A stretch of 64,000 bases of DNA. Source: Longitalea arenae (GTDB lineage: Bacteria > Bacteroidota > Bacteroidia > Chitinophagales > Chitinophagaceae). This document shows positions 8,832-18,124 of this stretch, piece after piece (position 1 is the first letter of the stretch; every line of letters starts with the position of its first letter). The position numbers and the translations under genes are program-made. The notes beneath the pieces are model-generated. The model was given only the letters and a program-made list of their open reading frames with translations. It searched no databases and was not told the DNA's origin. The stretch covers positions 100,446 to 164,445 of the forward strand of contig NZ_JAFFJX010000014.1 in the NCBI RefSeq assembly GCF_016924755.1, written 5' to 3'.

Positions 8832-10661
8832 TCATTGATTGCTGTTTGTTTGTTCAAACACCAGGGCCGAATACGGGTTAATTGAAAATGCCTGAGCAGG
8901 TTGTACGACCTCCGGAGCCAGGCTTCCGGGTCCTTCCCATTTTTTATCGGAGGAATCAAAGATCTTTAACCCGGATTGCTCTAATTGTAAACTTTGCGCC
9001 TCCCTGCCAAAATTCAGGCAAATGGTCAACGCATCATAGTTGCCATGCCGTTCAAATTGCAACACATTGTTTTGAATGGTTATATTTCGCACGGCATCAT
9101 TGCGCCGGAAATTTCTCAGGGCAGGTCTTTTTTTCCGGAAGGCGATGAGGTATTGATACAAATCCATCAAACCCGGCACTTCATTCAGCTTCCAGCTTAA
9201 CTTCGATTGATTGAAAATGGCTTCATCCTGCGGATTGGGCACTTCTCCCTCCCAGTTAAAGGCGGCGAACTCTTTTCTGCGGCCTTCCACCAGGTTCTTG
9301 ATCAATTCCGGATCGGAATGACTGGTAAAGAACTGGAAGGGATTTTTTTCGCCATATTCTTCCCCCATGAACAACAAAGGCACATGCGGCGATAACAACA
9401 GGGTGGCAGCAGCCAGCTTCAGCGCTTCTGGCGAAAGCGTCGTGCTGATGCGGTCGCCCAGCAAGCGGTTGCCTACCTGGTCGTGGTTTTGTACGAAGGC
9501 GATGCATTGATTATATAATGTATCAACGGGTTCTTTGCCAAAATATCGTTTACGGTGCACAGAGAACTGACCGGTATATACATAAGAGGTTTGCAGTGAC
9601 TTTGCCAGCAATTCCAGGCCACCGAAATCTTCGTAATAGCCAGACCTTTCACCGGTAATTACAGCATGCAGGGCATGATGAAATTCGTCTACCCACTGCG
9701 CATCCATACCAAAGCCACCTTTTTCAACAGGAGTAATATAGCGGGGATTGTTCAGATCGAATTCTGCAATGAGGATCTTTCTTTTTTTGGTGCGTTGTTC
9801 CAGCAACCGAACCTGTTCGGTCAATTCTTCCATAATATGCAGTGCGCTGCTATCGAAGATGGCATGCACTGCATCGAGCCGCAGGGCGTCTATATGAAAC
9901 TCATCGAGCCATAACAGCGCATTCTGGATGAAAAAATTCCGTACGCCGTCGCACCAGGCGCCGTCGAAATTTACCGACTGCCCCCAGAACAATTTGTATT
10001 TGTCTGAGAAATAAGGTCCAAAATCCGGTAAATAATTTCCTTCCGGACCCGCATGGTTATACACAACATCCAGAATGACAGCAATGCCGCGCTGATGTGC
10101 TTCGTTTACCAGCTGCTTCAGTTCGGCCGTTGTACCATAGGCATTGTGAATGGCAAAAGGATATACGCCATCATAGCCCCAATTATGATGACCAGGAAAC
10201 TGGGCAATGGGCATAAGTTCAATAGCTGTAATTCCGAGCGATTGCAGGTGATCGAGCCTGGCAATGATGCCCTGAAAATTGCCTTCCGGGCTAAACGTGC
10301 CGGTATGCAATTCATAAATGATCATATCAGCCAGTTCAATGCCCTGCCAGGCAGAATCAGTCCAGTTAAAATTTTTATCAACGACTGCCGAGGGGCCATG
10401 AACGCCTTCCGGTTGCCATCGACTCGCGGGGTCGGGGCGCAGCAGGTCATCATTCAATTTATACCGGTATTGCATACCTGGAGTTACATGGTCTACTTTC
10501 ACACACCAATAGCCCGCTTCATCTTTGACCATAGGCCATGTAACTTCAGGTGATGCATTTACAACCACACTAACCGAACTGCACGTGGGCGCCCATACAC
10601 AAAAGGTGCATTGCCCGTTTTTATCAAGTGACGCTCCGATAGGTAAATAGGTGTTATTCAA
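8832..10661 (-). CDS. treZ: Maltooligosyltrehalose trehalohydrolase TreZ
   Basis: The 609-aa GH13 enzyme releases free trehalose from maltooligosyltrehalose. An N-terminal CBM48-like domain (about residues 1-95) contains the FCVWAPTCSSVSVVV stretch. The barrel carries DVVYNHAGPEG, the nucleophile Asp263 in ALRLDAVHA, Glu300 in LIAEFDL, and QNHDQVGNR. The frame has no ATG near its start. The codon at 10661 is TTG, and an in-frame TAA lies two codons upstream, so a TTG start is the only choice that keeps the N-terminal strand of the CBM48 domain. This may reduce translation relative to treY and treX. The gene follows the alcohol dehydrogenase gene by 67 bp on the same strand, so cotranscription with the SDR/ADH pair is possible. 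Confidence 0.92.
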   Translation of the reverse strand: MNNTYLPIGASLDKNGQCTFCVWAPTCSSVSVVVNASPEVTWPMVKDEAGYWCVKVDHVTPGMQYRYKLNDDLLRPDPASRWQPEGVHGPSAVVDKNFNWTDSAWQGIELADMIIYELHTGTFSPEGNFQGIIARLDHLQSLGITAIELMPIAQFPGHHNWGYDGVYPFAIHNAYGTTAELKQLVNEAHQRGIAVILDVVYNHAGPEGNYLPDFGPYFSDKYKLFWGQSVNFDGAWCDGVRNFFIQNALLWLDEFHIDALRLDAVHAIFDSSALHIMEELTEQVRLLEQRTKKRKILIAEFDLNNPRYITPVEKGGFGMDAQWVDEFHHALHAVITGERSGYYEDFGGLELLAKSLQTSYVYTGQFSVHRKRYFGKEPVDTLYNQCIAFVQNHDQVGNRLLGDRISTTLSPEALKLAAATLLLSPHVPLLFMGEEYGEKNPFQFFTSHSDPELIKNLVEGRRKEFAAFNWEGEVPNPQDEAIFNQSKLSWKLNEVPGLMDLYQYLIAFRKKRPALRNFRRNDAVRNITIQNNVLQFERHGNYDALTICLNFGREAQSLQLEQSGLKIFDSSDKKWEGPGSLAPEVVQPAQAFSINPYSALVFEQTNSNQ

Positions 10662-10728
10662 TGTTTATTAGCAATTTTATATTTAAAGATAGATGCCAGT
10701 TTACAAAGGCGCCGGCAACTCGCACCAT

Positions 10729-11904
10729 TTATTCACTCCAAGGATCCAGGACCACCTTCACGCAATTGTCTTCTTTCTTTTTAAACATGGAATAGCCATC
10801 CGAAACACTTGTCAGCGGCAGCCTGTGCGTGATGATATCATCCAGGGTCACTTTTCCTTCTTTTACATAGGTCAGTAAAGTGTCAATATACCGGTGGGCC
10901 GGCGCCTGTCCGCCCCGCAGGGTAAGTCCCTTATCAAAGAACTGCCCCACCGGAAAATTGTCATACGTTACCGGGTAAACGCCCAACACGGGTACAATTC
11001 CATTCCTGCGCACGGCGCTCATACACGCTTCCAACACCTTCGACGAACCTTTTTCAAAATTGACCACAGCCTTCGCCCGGTCAAGCACCGTCCGCTCCGG
11101 CTCAAAGCCCACCGCTTCTATGCAAACATCTGCTCCTCGGCCTTCTGTATAGGCGCGTATTGTTTCAATGGCATTGCGGCCATCATTATCATCCCACAAT
11201 ATGGTTTCTGCATTGGCGGCTTTGCGGGCCATATCGAGCCGGTACTGTAAAGTGTCAACGATCAGCACCCGGCCGGCTCCCCGCAACCAGGCAGCTTTCG
11301 CAGCCATGATACCTACGGGACCTGCGCCAAATATGGCTACTGTTTCACCGCCTTTCACTTCCCCCCAATCAACTCCTGTATAGCCGGTGGGAAAAATATC
11401 GGTGAGGAACAATACCTGTTCATCGCTAAGATTATCCGGCACTAACCGGGGACCAACGTCGGCATAGGGCACCCGCACGTATTGTGCCTGTCCGCCATCA
11501 TATCCACCATATAGATCTGTATAACCGAAGAGGGCGCCGCCTTTTTCTTTGAGTATGCCGCCCTCAGGACCATAGTGATCGGGATTGCTGTGCTCACAAT
11601 TACTGGGATAGCCATGGCTGCAGAAGAAACAATTTCCACAGGCAATGGGAAAAGGCACTACCACCCGGTCGCCCTTCTTTAATTTGGTGATCGATTTACC
11701 GGTCTCTTCCACGATACCCATAAACTCATGCCCCAATACCATGGGCCGTGGTTGCGGAATGCCCCCTGAATAAATATGCAGATCAGACCCGCAGATAGCG
11801 GTTGCCGTTACTTTCAATATAATATCCCGATGATCTTTAATGACCGGGTCTGGTACCGTATCACAGGTTACCATACCAGGCCCATGTATCACTGCTGCTT
11901 TCAT
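10729..11904 (-). CDS. Zinc-dependent alcohol dehydrogenase, formaldehyde-dehydrogenase-like
   Basis: The 391-aa product is a medium-chain dehydrogenase. The catalytic zinc site shows as CGSDLH near residue 38 and GHEFMG near 60. The structural zinc cysteines are in CGNCFFCSHGYPSNC (near 90-105). The NAD-binding fold shows as FGAGPVG near 195. The pattern resembles glutathione-independent formaldehyde dehydrogenase relatives, which bind NAD(H) tightly, but the substrate cannot be told from sequence. It starts 1 bp after the stop of the SDR gene, which makes an SDR-ADH operon near certain, and lies just upstream of treZ. Redox clean-up of aldehydes under stress would fit the trehalose neighbours, but that is inference. 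Confidence 0.85.
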   Translation of the reverse strand: MKAAVIHGPGMVTCDTVPDPVIKDHRDIILKVTATAICGSDLHIYSGGIPQPRPMVLGHEFMGIVEETGKSITKLKKGDRVVVPFPIACGNCFFCSHGYPSNCEHSNPDHYGPEGGILKEKGGALFGYTDLYGGYDGGQAQYVRVPYADVGPRLVPDNLSDEQVLFLTDIFPTGYTGVDWGEVKGGETVAIFGAGPVGIMAAKAAWLRGAGRVLIVDTLQYRLDMARKAANAETILWDDNDGRNAIETIRAYTEGRGADVCIEAVGFEPERTVLDRAKAVVNFEKGSSKVLEACMSAVRRNGIVPVLGVYPVTYDNFPVGQFFDKGLTLRGGQAPAHRYIDTLLTYVKEGKVTLDDIITHRLPLTSVSDGYSMFKKKEDNCVKVVLDPWSE

Positions 11905-11905
11905 A

Positions 11906-12706
11906 TTATTTCCTTTTCTCGTTTGCCGGTTCCTGTTTTTTAGCCATATTCTCCGCTGCTGCCTTATCAGGCATCATGTTGCTCATAGCCACATTCAACT
12001 TGTTCTTCAATCCTGAGATCACCATATCGTCGCCGCGCATCAGTGCTTCATAACCATCTTCAGCCACCTTCGCCGGATCATCGAGTTTGCCTTCCTGTAC
12101 TATTTTCGAATCTTCCATTTCTGCCTTTCTAAAGAAGTCGGTATCAGTTGCGCCAGGTAAGAGGGCTGTAAGGGTGACGCCGGTATCTTTCACTTCATTG
12201 CGTACCCCTTCAGTGAAAGACTGTACAAATGCTTTTGTTCCGTGATATACCGATTGCCATGGCCCCGGCGCCTTACTGGCAATGGAAGACAGGTTCAGTA
12301 TCTTACCATCGCCTCTTTGCAACATGTCTTGCAGAAATAATTTGGTAAGCACTACCAGCGAGCAAATGTTCAACTGAATGATGTCTAGCTCGCGGTAAAT
12401 GTCTGTTTCGGCAAACTGGCCGTATTGTCCCTGCCCGGCGTTGTTCACCAGAATGTCAACCACCCAACCTCTTTCCTTGATCTCATCATATAATTCAAAT
12501 GCACTTTCCTTCAGAAAAAGGTCTTTCACCATAGTGATCACTTCCACGCCCAAAGGCGCTAATTCCCTGGCCGTTATCGCCAGTTCGTTCTCGTCCCGGG
12601 CTACGATGATCAGGTTATGCCCCCGTTGCGCAAAGATCTTTGCCAGCTCATAACCAATGCCCATTGTACCGCCCGTTATCAGCGTGTAGGTTATGTTTCT
12701 TTCCAT
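11906..12706 (-). CDS. Short-chain dehydrogenase/reductase (SDR) family protein
   Basis: The 266-aa product is a classical SDR oxidoreductase. It has the cofactor loop TGGTMGIG (residues 13-20), the NNAG motif near residue 88, and the catalytic Ser in NLSSIAS with the Tyr-Lys pair in YHGTK. The C-terminal tail is charged (KKQEPANEKRK) and extends past the usual fold. No signal peptide is present. The substrate is unknown; relatives are often annotated as DltE-like or general ketoreductases. It is the first gene of the minus-strand run SDR, ADH, treZ, treY, treX, so its upstream region should hold the operon promoter. I found no clear TAnnTTTG box there. Confidence 0.85.
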   Translation of the reverse strand: MERNITYTLITGGTMGIGYELAKIFAQRGHNLIIVARDENELAITARELAPLGVEVITMVKDLFLKESAFELYDEIKERGWVVDILVNNAGQGQYGQFAETDIYRELDIIQLNICSLVVLTKLFLQDMLQRGDGKILNLSSIASKAPGPWQSVYHGTKAFVQSFTEGVRNEVKDTGVTLTALLPGATDTDFFRKAEMEDSKIVQEGKLDDPAKVAEDGYEALMRGDDMVISGLKNKLNVAMSNMMPDKAAAENMAKKQEPANEKRK

Positions 12707-13047
12707 AACAATTTTTTTGAGTAAATAAATACCCGGTAAACGATGGTGTATGCGGAGAATTTTGCTTCTCCACCTGCTACCGGGCCTGTTCGGTTATAAC
12801 CAGAGAGTAATAAAACGATTGAATCTGTAGCCATTGCGGCAAACGATATGCCATGGAGCGGGCGTTCACAGGTTGACAAGTTGGCCTCATGATATATTAA
12901 TCTAGCTTATATGTCAACTGATTTGTTACAGGTCCTAAGCCGGTCCATCAACTGAGCCGGCTGCCTTCAACAATTAGTTGTCTGCTTAAAACGAAAGGAA
13001 CCGCCCATGCGGGTAGTTCCTTTATTAATAACTTAAACCATCAAATT
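12707..13047. other. Intergenic region upstream of the SDR gene
   Basis: This stretch should carry the promoter of the SDR-ADH-tre operon. It also holds the terminator hairpin of the secreted peptidase gene (listed separately). I see no convincing small ORF and no promoter matching the Bacteroidota consensus. Confidence 0.5.
12994..13023 (-). terminator. Hairpin terminator of the T9SS-exported peptidase gene
   Basis: The arms AAAGGAAC (12994-13001) and GTTCCTTT (13016-13023) pair perfectly, with a CCGC/GCGG inner match. The hairpin sits 25 bp beyond the stop of the minus-strand gene. The T-run after it is short (CGTTTT on the minus strand). Confidence 0.65.
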
Positions 13048-15348
13048 TTACTGCACGATCAACTTTTGGGTTTGATTGGTATTACCATTTTTGATCCTGA
13101 CAAGGTAAGTCCCGGCCTTTAAAAATGCGGGTTCTATGGTATATCGCATACCAGTGGTACTCGTCTCCATAACTTTGGCGCCTTCAATGGTAAATAAAGT
13201 GATAGTTGTTTTATCGTTTCCATTATTGATGAAATCGAGCGTGACCTGTTTGTTCAGGGGTGCAGGATTGGGAAATACCTGCATTTTCACCAGATTGCTT
13301 TTACCCGTAATGCGCGTAGCTGGTACATCATGGTTGCAGTACTTCGACCAGTCAATGCCTACTGAAGCTTCGCGTTGGCCTTCGGTTCTGGCCGAGGAAA
13401 GGGTTGCTGAATTATACCAGCGGGTGTTTACACTGGCCGTTCCGGTTACGCCGGTCCCCAACCGCAAGCGGTAGTCATAATGGGCTTTTCGGGTGGCTTC
13501 CCCATTGTATATATAATCCGTATTTGTAATAACAGCGATCACTACCCCATTCGCCGGCGCGGCTGGCAGGTTCAGCGTGCAAGCGCCGCTCGACACGGGT
13601 TGACTGTAAACGGGCACTCCCGCGGTGGTGCGGTAAACGAGCTGACAGTTCATGTTGGCTCCTATTGGTTCAAAATTAACAGTCACCGCATTACCGGTAA
13701 CGGTAAGGGGTATCTGGTTGGCACCCGACCATCCCGGTAAAGTAACAGGGTCAGGTGTGAGCAACCCATTATTATTCGTTGTTTTTACATAAGGAGTGGC
13801 GATCCATACAGGCGGATTCATCCACGCCGGTTGCCATTCGGCTCCAATGGATTGCCCAAAGTGCGCATTCAATAAAGCCAGGATGGCATTGTTCCACGGA
13901 CCAAAATCAACCAGCGCCTGCCTGGCCCGGTATTCGGTGATCAGGCGGCGGGTTTGCGCAGCGCCAATACCAGATGCAATACCCTGTAATACCCGGCCAG
14001 GCGCATTCCGCCAGATCCAGGGAACGGCCCCGTCGCCCAATACATTACCCAGGAAGGTCGGGAAAGAACTACTGTACTGGTGGCCACCTAAATAAGTGCG
14101 CCAGGTACAGATCTGCTGATTGCCATTGAACATGTTGACGCCTTCAGCCGATGGACCACCAAAGCTGCCGTCCTGCAACCAGCCACTGTAACATTCAATG
14201 GGCATAAAGGGCGCAATGAAATCGGTTCCATTCAGATCGCCCATGGAACTGAAATTGTTACTCCGCCGGGCGTCTGCTGTTTGCTGCAGCCAAACATTGC
14301 CGCCTTCATGGAACCAGGCCGATTGTTTTACGCCGGGCAGGTCGGCCAGCAACGCATGTATCCCTTCATGTACCATAGCGCCTTTTTGAAATTCCCGGTC
14401 GCTGTAGGTACAGGCAGGGTTAAAACTATAAATAGGGTAATAAGAAGCCAGGATCATTGGCCAGCTGCGACCATTATAATTAATGGCGCTTTGCCAGCCG
14501 CCCAGCGCGGTATTGGGTGCATTATCGGTACAAAGCCCGGAGCCGTATAAATACACCGAGCTGCGGTAACCATTTTTAGCACGCAGGTCGGGCGGCCAAC
14601 CCATTTGATCGCGGAAGTAGGCAAAATCGGTATTCAGGCGCGCCAGCAAAGGTGTGATGGCATTGGCGGTCACAAGGGAATTCTTATTCGGCCCCCACCG
14701 GAAACACCACCAGTTCGATGACTGGGTGCCTACTACCTGCGGACAATCATCTAAAACATTTGCAGGTACAGGTAAGCCGGGAAATTCATCCCTGAAATTA
14801 TAGCTGATGGTGGGTGAATAGGCCGGCCAGGTATATGGGTCGCCATTGCCACCGCCGCCACCTGTAACAGTACCCATTACACGCCATTCGAGTATACCGG
14901 TACTTTGCGTGCTATTAAGCATCGTAACACGCAGGCGCGTGGTGTTGATATTGTTTATTGCCAGTGTATTAAATGCATTGGTAGCCAGCGGTATATTGCC
15001 AAGATTCACCCAGGCCGATCCGTTCCAGTATTCTGCATAGGCCGTGGTGGGTGTTAACACGCCACCCCCATCATTGAACCAATATAACTCAATTGAACTC
15101 ACCGTGCAGGTTTGCGGCCAGTCGTATTGTACCCATTGCAGGGAATTGGGATTGTTCCAGTTGCCATAAGCCCCGTTCGACTTGTCGTTCGAGCTAGCAG
15201 GAGTATATCCATCGTTCAGCGCCGTGATGGTTTCCCAGGGCGACACATACGAAGTGGAAGGCGTTGCCAGTGGGGCAATGTTCGTTTGGGCGCGCGCCAG
15301 CATCCCGCATAGGCACGCGACGATCAGAGAAAATTGAATTTTCTTCAT
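13048..15348 (-). CDS. Secreted putative gluzincin metallopeptidase with discoidin-like domain and T9SS C-terminal sorting domain
   Basis: I chose the ATG at 15348, which gives 766 aa with a clean signal peptide (MKKIQFSLIVACLCGMLARA, cut before Gln). The upstream TTG would add 26 residues ahead of it. The order is: a galactose-binding/F5-8-type domain (about 25-165), a Gly-rich linker, then a central domain with HEGIH at 327-331 and AWFHEGGNVW at 344-353. This HExxH-then-Glu spacing is that of gluzincin zinc peptidases and predicts ligands His327, His331 and Glu348. A beta domain follows. The last 80 or so residues (VFPNPAP, then TIEPAFLKAGTYLVRI) are a type A T9SS sorting domain, so the protein should cross the outer membrane by the system to which PorV and PorU belong (genes at 54-60 kb). 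The central domain may belong to the basic-secretory-protein group; that is a weak guess. Substrate unknown. Confidence 0.75.
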   Translation of the reverse strand: MKKIQFSLIVACLCGMLARAQTNIAPLATPSTSYVSPWETITALNDGYTPASSNDKSNGAYGNWNNPNSLQWVQYDWPQTCTVSSIELYWFNDGGGVLTPTTAYAEYWNGSAWVNLGNIPLATNAFNTLAINNINTTRLRVTMLNSTQSTGILEWRVMGTVTGGGGGNGDPYTWPAYSPTISYNFRDEFPGLPVPANVLDDCPQVVGTQSSNWWCFRWGPNKNSLVTANAITPLLARLNTDFAYFRDQMGWPPDLRAKNGYRSSVYLYGSGLCTDNAPNTALGGWQSAINYNGRSWPMILASYYPIYSFNPACTYSDREFQKGAMVHEGIHALLADLPGVKQSAWFHEGGNVWLQQTADARRSNNFSSMGDLNGTDFIAPFMPIECYSGWLQDGSFGGPSAEGVNMFNGNQQICTWRTYLGGHQYSSSFPTFLGNVLGDGAVPWIWRNAPGRVLQGIASGIGAAQTRRLITEYRARQALVDFGPWNNAILALLNAHFGQSIGAEWQPAWMNPPVWIATPYVKTTNNNGLLTPDPVTLPGWSGANQIPLTVTGNAVTVNFEPIGANMNCQLVYRTTAGVPVYSQPVSSGACTLNLPAAPANGVVIAVITNTDYIYNGEATRKAHYDYRLRLGTGVTGTASVNTRWYNSATLSSARTEGQREASVGIDWSKYCNHDVPATRITGKSNLVKMQVFPNPAPLNKQVTLDFINNGNDKTTITLFTIEGAKVMETSTTGMRYTIEPAFLKAGTYLVRIKNGNTNQTQKLIVQ

Positions 15349-15553
15349 ACAATAAAGTTTTAAGTGAAAAAGAAAAAACTGAAGCTTTCTAATAGAAGAG
15401 TGAGAGGGGATATCTTCTGGCAGCAATCATACCGGCCACAAATATACCAGATCGGGAAAAGATGGGATATTCAGAAATTAACGCGTTATAGATTAATAAT
15501 AGCTTGTGCTGTTTCGTAGCTTATGTTATACGCCTGCTGCTTCTGTCCCCCAA

Positions 15554-15580
15554 TAAAAAAAGCTCCACTTTCATGGAGCC
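15554..15580 (-). terminator. Rho-independent terminator of the hsp20 gene
   Basis: On the minus strand a stem formed by GCTCCA and TGGAGC (+ coordinates 15562-15567 and 15574-15579) is followed by seven T residues. It lies 24 bp after the hsp20 stop. Confidence 0.85.
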
Positions 15581-15603
15581 TTTTATGAATGTTTGAAATA
15601 CAA

Positions 15604-16062
15604 TTACTCAATCCGGATGGACTTTGAGCGCTGTTTTGACTTTTCATTCTTGGGCAGGGTCACATGTAATATTCCATTTTCATAATGCGCCGATACCTTA
15701 TCAGTGTCGATCGCATCATTTAAATGAAAACTGCGGCTGAAAGAGCGCTTCCGGTATTCCTGCCGTAGCCATCCTTCGTTTGATTCTTTTTCTTCTTTCT
15801 TTTCTTCAAATGAAATGGTAAGCATATCACCCGAAATGTTCAGCTGAAGATCTTCTTTGCGTAAACCGGGTGCTACCAGCTCCATTTCATACGAGCCTTC
15901 GGTTTCCTTTAAATTGACGGGCACCTTACGATCTATATCACCGCTAAAACCCCAGAAAGAATCATCAAAGAAGCGCGATAAATTGTTTTGGAAGATCTGA
16001 TCAACTACACTTCCAAAATTAGCGGGCTGTCGGCCGCTATCTCTTTTCATGATGTTTGTCAT
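15604..16062 (-). CDS. Hsp20/alpha-crystallin family small heat-shock protein
   Basis: The 152-aa product is a holdase chaperone that keeps unfolding proteins soluble as an oligomer in the cytoplasm. The alpha-crystallin domain spans about residues 45-140, with the strand pattern VPVNLKETEGSYEMELVAPG and the conserved ENGILHVTLPK near the end. The C-terminal tail ends in an Ile-x-Ile stretch (SIRIE), the motif used for oligomer contacts. The start at 16062 is set by a strong Shine-Dalgarno sequence (AAGGAGGA) a few bases upstream; a second Met at codon 5 is less well placed. The gene is monocistronic with its own terminator. Heat or envelope-stress control is likely by family, but no operator is visible. 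Confidence 0.93.
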   Translation of the reverse strand: MTNIMKRDSGRQPANFGSVVDQIFQNNLSRFFDDSFWGFSGDIDRKVPVNLKETEGSYEMELVAPGLRKEDLQLNISGDMLTISFEEKKEEKESNEGWLRQEYRKRSFSRSFHLNDAIDTDKVSAHYENGILHVTLPKNEKSKQRSKSIRIE

Positions 16063-16066
16063 AACT

Positions 16067-16074
16067 TCCTCCTT
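16067..16074 (-). promoter_or_regulatory. Strong Shine-Dalgarno site of hsp20
   Basis: AAGGAGGA on the minus strand lies four bases before the ATG at 16062. Strong SD sites are sparse in Bacteroidota, where AT-rich leaders are the rule, so this one marks the start with confidence and suggests high expression on induction. Confidence 0.8.
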
Positions 16075-16884
16075 TTAACAAAAAGGTTTATAATATGGTT
16101 ACAATTACCAACAGGCTGCCATACCTGCCGGATCCTATTTTCAAAAAATTATAAACGGGTTATCGTCCTGATCTTTTTTACGGATGCTCCGGATAAAGTG
16201 ACCGGTATAATACTTAATGGGCATCCAAAACTGATTGTACCAATTGCTTAATCGGTTCCTCATAATTAATTACATAATAAGCGATCATACAATAAGTTTT
16301 TCTGAACAATTTCTTTTAAACACCTGGACCGGTACCTGTGGAGGCTTTAATACGATGCGGCTGTAAAGCCGGTTAGCAATGAATTTGTTTGTCATGGTTT
16401 TATGTTTTTGAATGGTTTAATAAACAAAAGCATAAAAAGAATAACAACCATAAACCCTTTTTCAAGCAATATGCCAGCCGGCGGGCAGCTTAAAATTTGT
16501 CATTTTTTATGCAGGAAATGCAGCCGCCAAAAAGGATCCATTGAAATTTTGGCAGGTATTCCTCACCTAATCAATGAGTTATTAAAGCCTTTTCTGTTGG
16601 CGCCCGGGTTTTAGTCTGGCAGACCGCCCTTTTTCTACCTTGGGTCTGATTTCAGGTAATACTCCTACATTTGCAGCCTTTAAATTAGGAGAGTGCATCA
16701 TAAATGCCCGGGTACATTCGTTAATACCAGCTCAGTTACAATGAGTTCTGTATTAAATGGTCTTTTCGCCGGAAAGCCTGCAAAATCTTTGATCCTGCAG
16801 GCGACCGGGTGTAAACAGGCGTTTATAGAAAACTTTTATAAAAAATCCTTCATCCCTTAATTTTACAGCTTATTATCACTGCCT
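16075..16884. other. Long intergenic region between hsp20 and accA
   Basis: These divergent upstream regions hold no supported gene. Two very short frames begin with ATG and could be leader peptides: 16285-16395 on the minus strand (36 codons, upstream of hsp20) and 16741-16860 on the plus strand (39 codons, ending 24 bp before accA). Neither has a good ribosome site. A TACATTTG box at 16666-16673 resembles a Bacteroidota -7 element and could serve accA. Confidence 0.4.
16666..16673 (+). promoter_or_regulatory. Candidate -7 box (TACATTTG) upstream of accA
   Basis: It matches TAnnTTTG exactly, but the nearest -33-like TTGG lies 22 nt upstream, a long spacing, and the start codon of accA is about 210 bp away. 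It is a candidate only. Confidence 0.35.
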
Positions 16885-17862
16885 ATGCCGCAAGATAAAA
16901 ACCGTCAGTTCCTGGATTTTGAAAAACCGATCAAAGATCTTTTTGATGATATAGAAGGCTTGAAGCAAAAGGCCGAGAAGAGTAAACTTGATCTCACTGA
17001 CCCTATTAAGAAACTGGAAGAAAGAGTGCTGGAGACCCGTAAGGCCATTACGCAAAACCTTACGCCCTGGCAAAAAGTGCAGCTGAGCCGCCATCCCGAC
17101 CGTCCCTATACCATGAAATATATTTCCAAATTGACCACTGATTTCGTGGAGCTGTTTGGAGACCGGAATGTGAAAGATGATAAAGCCATGGTGGGTGGTT
17201 TCGCCTCCCTCGATGGTCAAACGGTTATGATGATCGGTCAGCAGAAAGGGATCAATACCAAGGCACGCCAGTTGCGTAATTTTGGTATGGCCAATCCGGA
17301 AGGCTACCGTAAGGCCCTGCGCCTGATGAAACTGGCTGAAAAGTTCAATAAACCGGTTATCACCCTCATCGATACGCCCGGCGCCTACCCAGGTCTCGAA
17401 GCGGAAGAAAGGGGACAGGGGGAGGCCATCGCCCGTAATATTTATGAGATGATGAGGCTGAAAGTGCCGGTAATATGTGTCATCATTGGCGAAGGCGCTT
17501 CCGGTGGGGCCATGGGCATTGGGGTGGGCGACAGAGTGTTCATGCTCGAGAATACCTGGTACACCGTTATTTCGCCTGAAAGCTGCAGCTCTATTCTCTG
17601 GCGTAGCTGGGATCAGAAGGAAAAAGCAGCCGAACAGTTAAAACTCACTGCCGATTATATGTATGAATTTGGATTAATTGATGGTATTATTCCCGAACCA
17701 GTAGGCGGCGCCCACTGGGACTATGATGAAGCTGCCGCTTTATTAAAGCCATACCTCATTAACACCATCAAAGAGCTGAAACAGATGGATCCCGAAGAGC
17801 GTGTTCGAAAGCGGATCGATAAGTTTAACAAGATGGGCTTCTGGGATGAATTACCAGCTTAA
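16885..17862 (+). CDS. accA: Acetyl-CoA carboxylase carboxyltransferase subunit alpha
   Basis: The 325-aa product is the alpha chain of carboxyltransferase. With AccD it moves the carboxyl group from biotin to acetyl-CoA, the first step of fatty acid synthesis, in the cytoplasm. The N-terminal helical part (residues 1-60) is followed by the crotonase-like domain with [42 protein letters not shown] and [15 protein letters not shown], the last two being the oxyanion and CoA-site segments. The C-terminus ([18 protein letters not shown]) is typical. Length and motifs are normal. The gene stands alone; accD is not in the window. No clear terminator is seen downstream. Confidence 0.97.
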   Translation: MPQDKNRQFLDFEKPIKDLFDDIEGLKQKAEKSKLDLTDPIKKLEERVLETRKAITQNLTPWQKVQLSRHPDRPYTMKYISKLTTDFVELFGDRNVKDDKAMVGGFASLDGQTVMMIGQQKGINTKARQLRNFGMANPEGYRKALRLMKLAEKFNKPVITLIDTPGAYPGLEAEERGQGEAIARNIYEMMRLKVPVICVIIGEGASGGAMGIGVGDRVFMLENTWYTVISPESCSSILWRSWDQKEKAAEQLKLTADYMYEFGLIDGIIPEPVGGAHWDYDEAAALLKPYLINTIKELKQMDPEERVRKRIDKFNKMGFWDELPA

Positions 17863-18092
17863 ATGCCCTGAGTGAACCGCGAACGGTCCTGTGCGAAAGG
17901 AGCGAGCGCCGAATAATGGCGTAAGCGGATATGAAGATCCGGTACAATACCGATCAAACTTTTTTATAACCAGCTTTCAGCGCCCTGTTCGGCACCTGTT
18001 GTGTCACTCACTTGTTACACCTTATCATTACTCAGCTGTTTCCAAATTTAAACGACCTTCCGCCTGGCGGACTGGTTCAACCAAAAATATGC

Positions 18093-18108
18093 CCCGATAG
18101 CTATCGGG
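18093..18108. repeat. Perfect 16-bp palindrome CCCGATAGCTATCGGG
   Basis: Two 8-bp arms meet with no spacer, 17 bp before the dapA start. Self-pairing motifs of this kind recur between genes in many Bacteroidota genomes (recollection, not searched). It could be a protein-binding site or part of a dispersed intergenic element. A copy-number count in the genome would tell. Confidence 0.6.
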
Positions 18109-18124
18109 ATTCAATCTAAAAATT

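Noticed and set aside
16402..16614. 70-codon frame between hsp20 and accA
   Set aside because: No ribosome site and AT-rich composition; likely chance.
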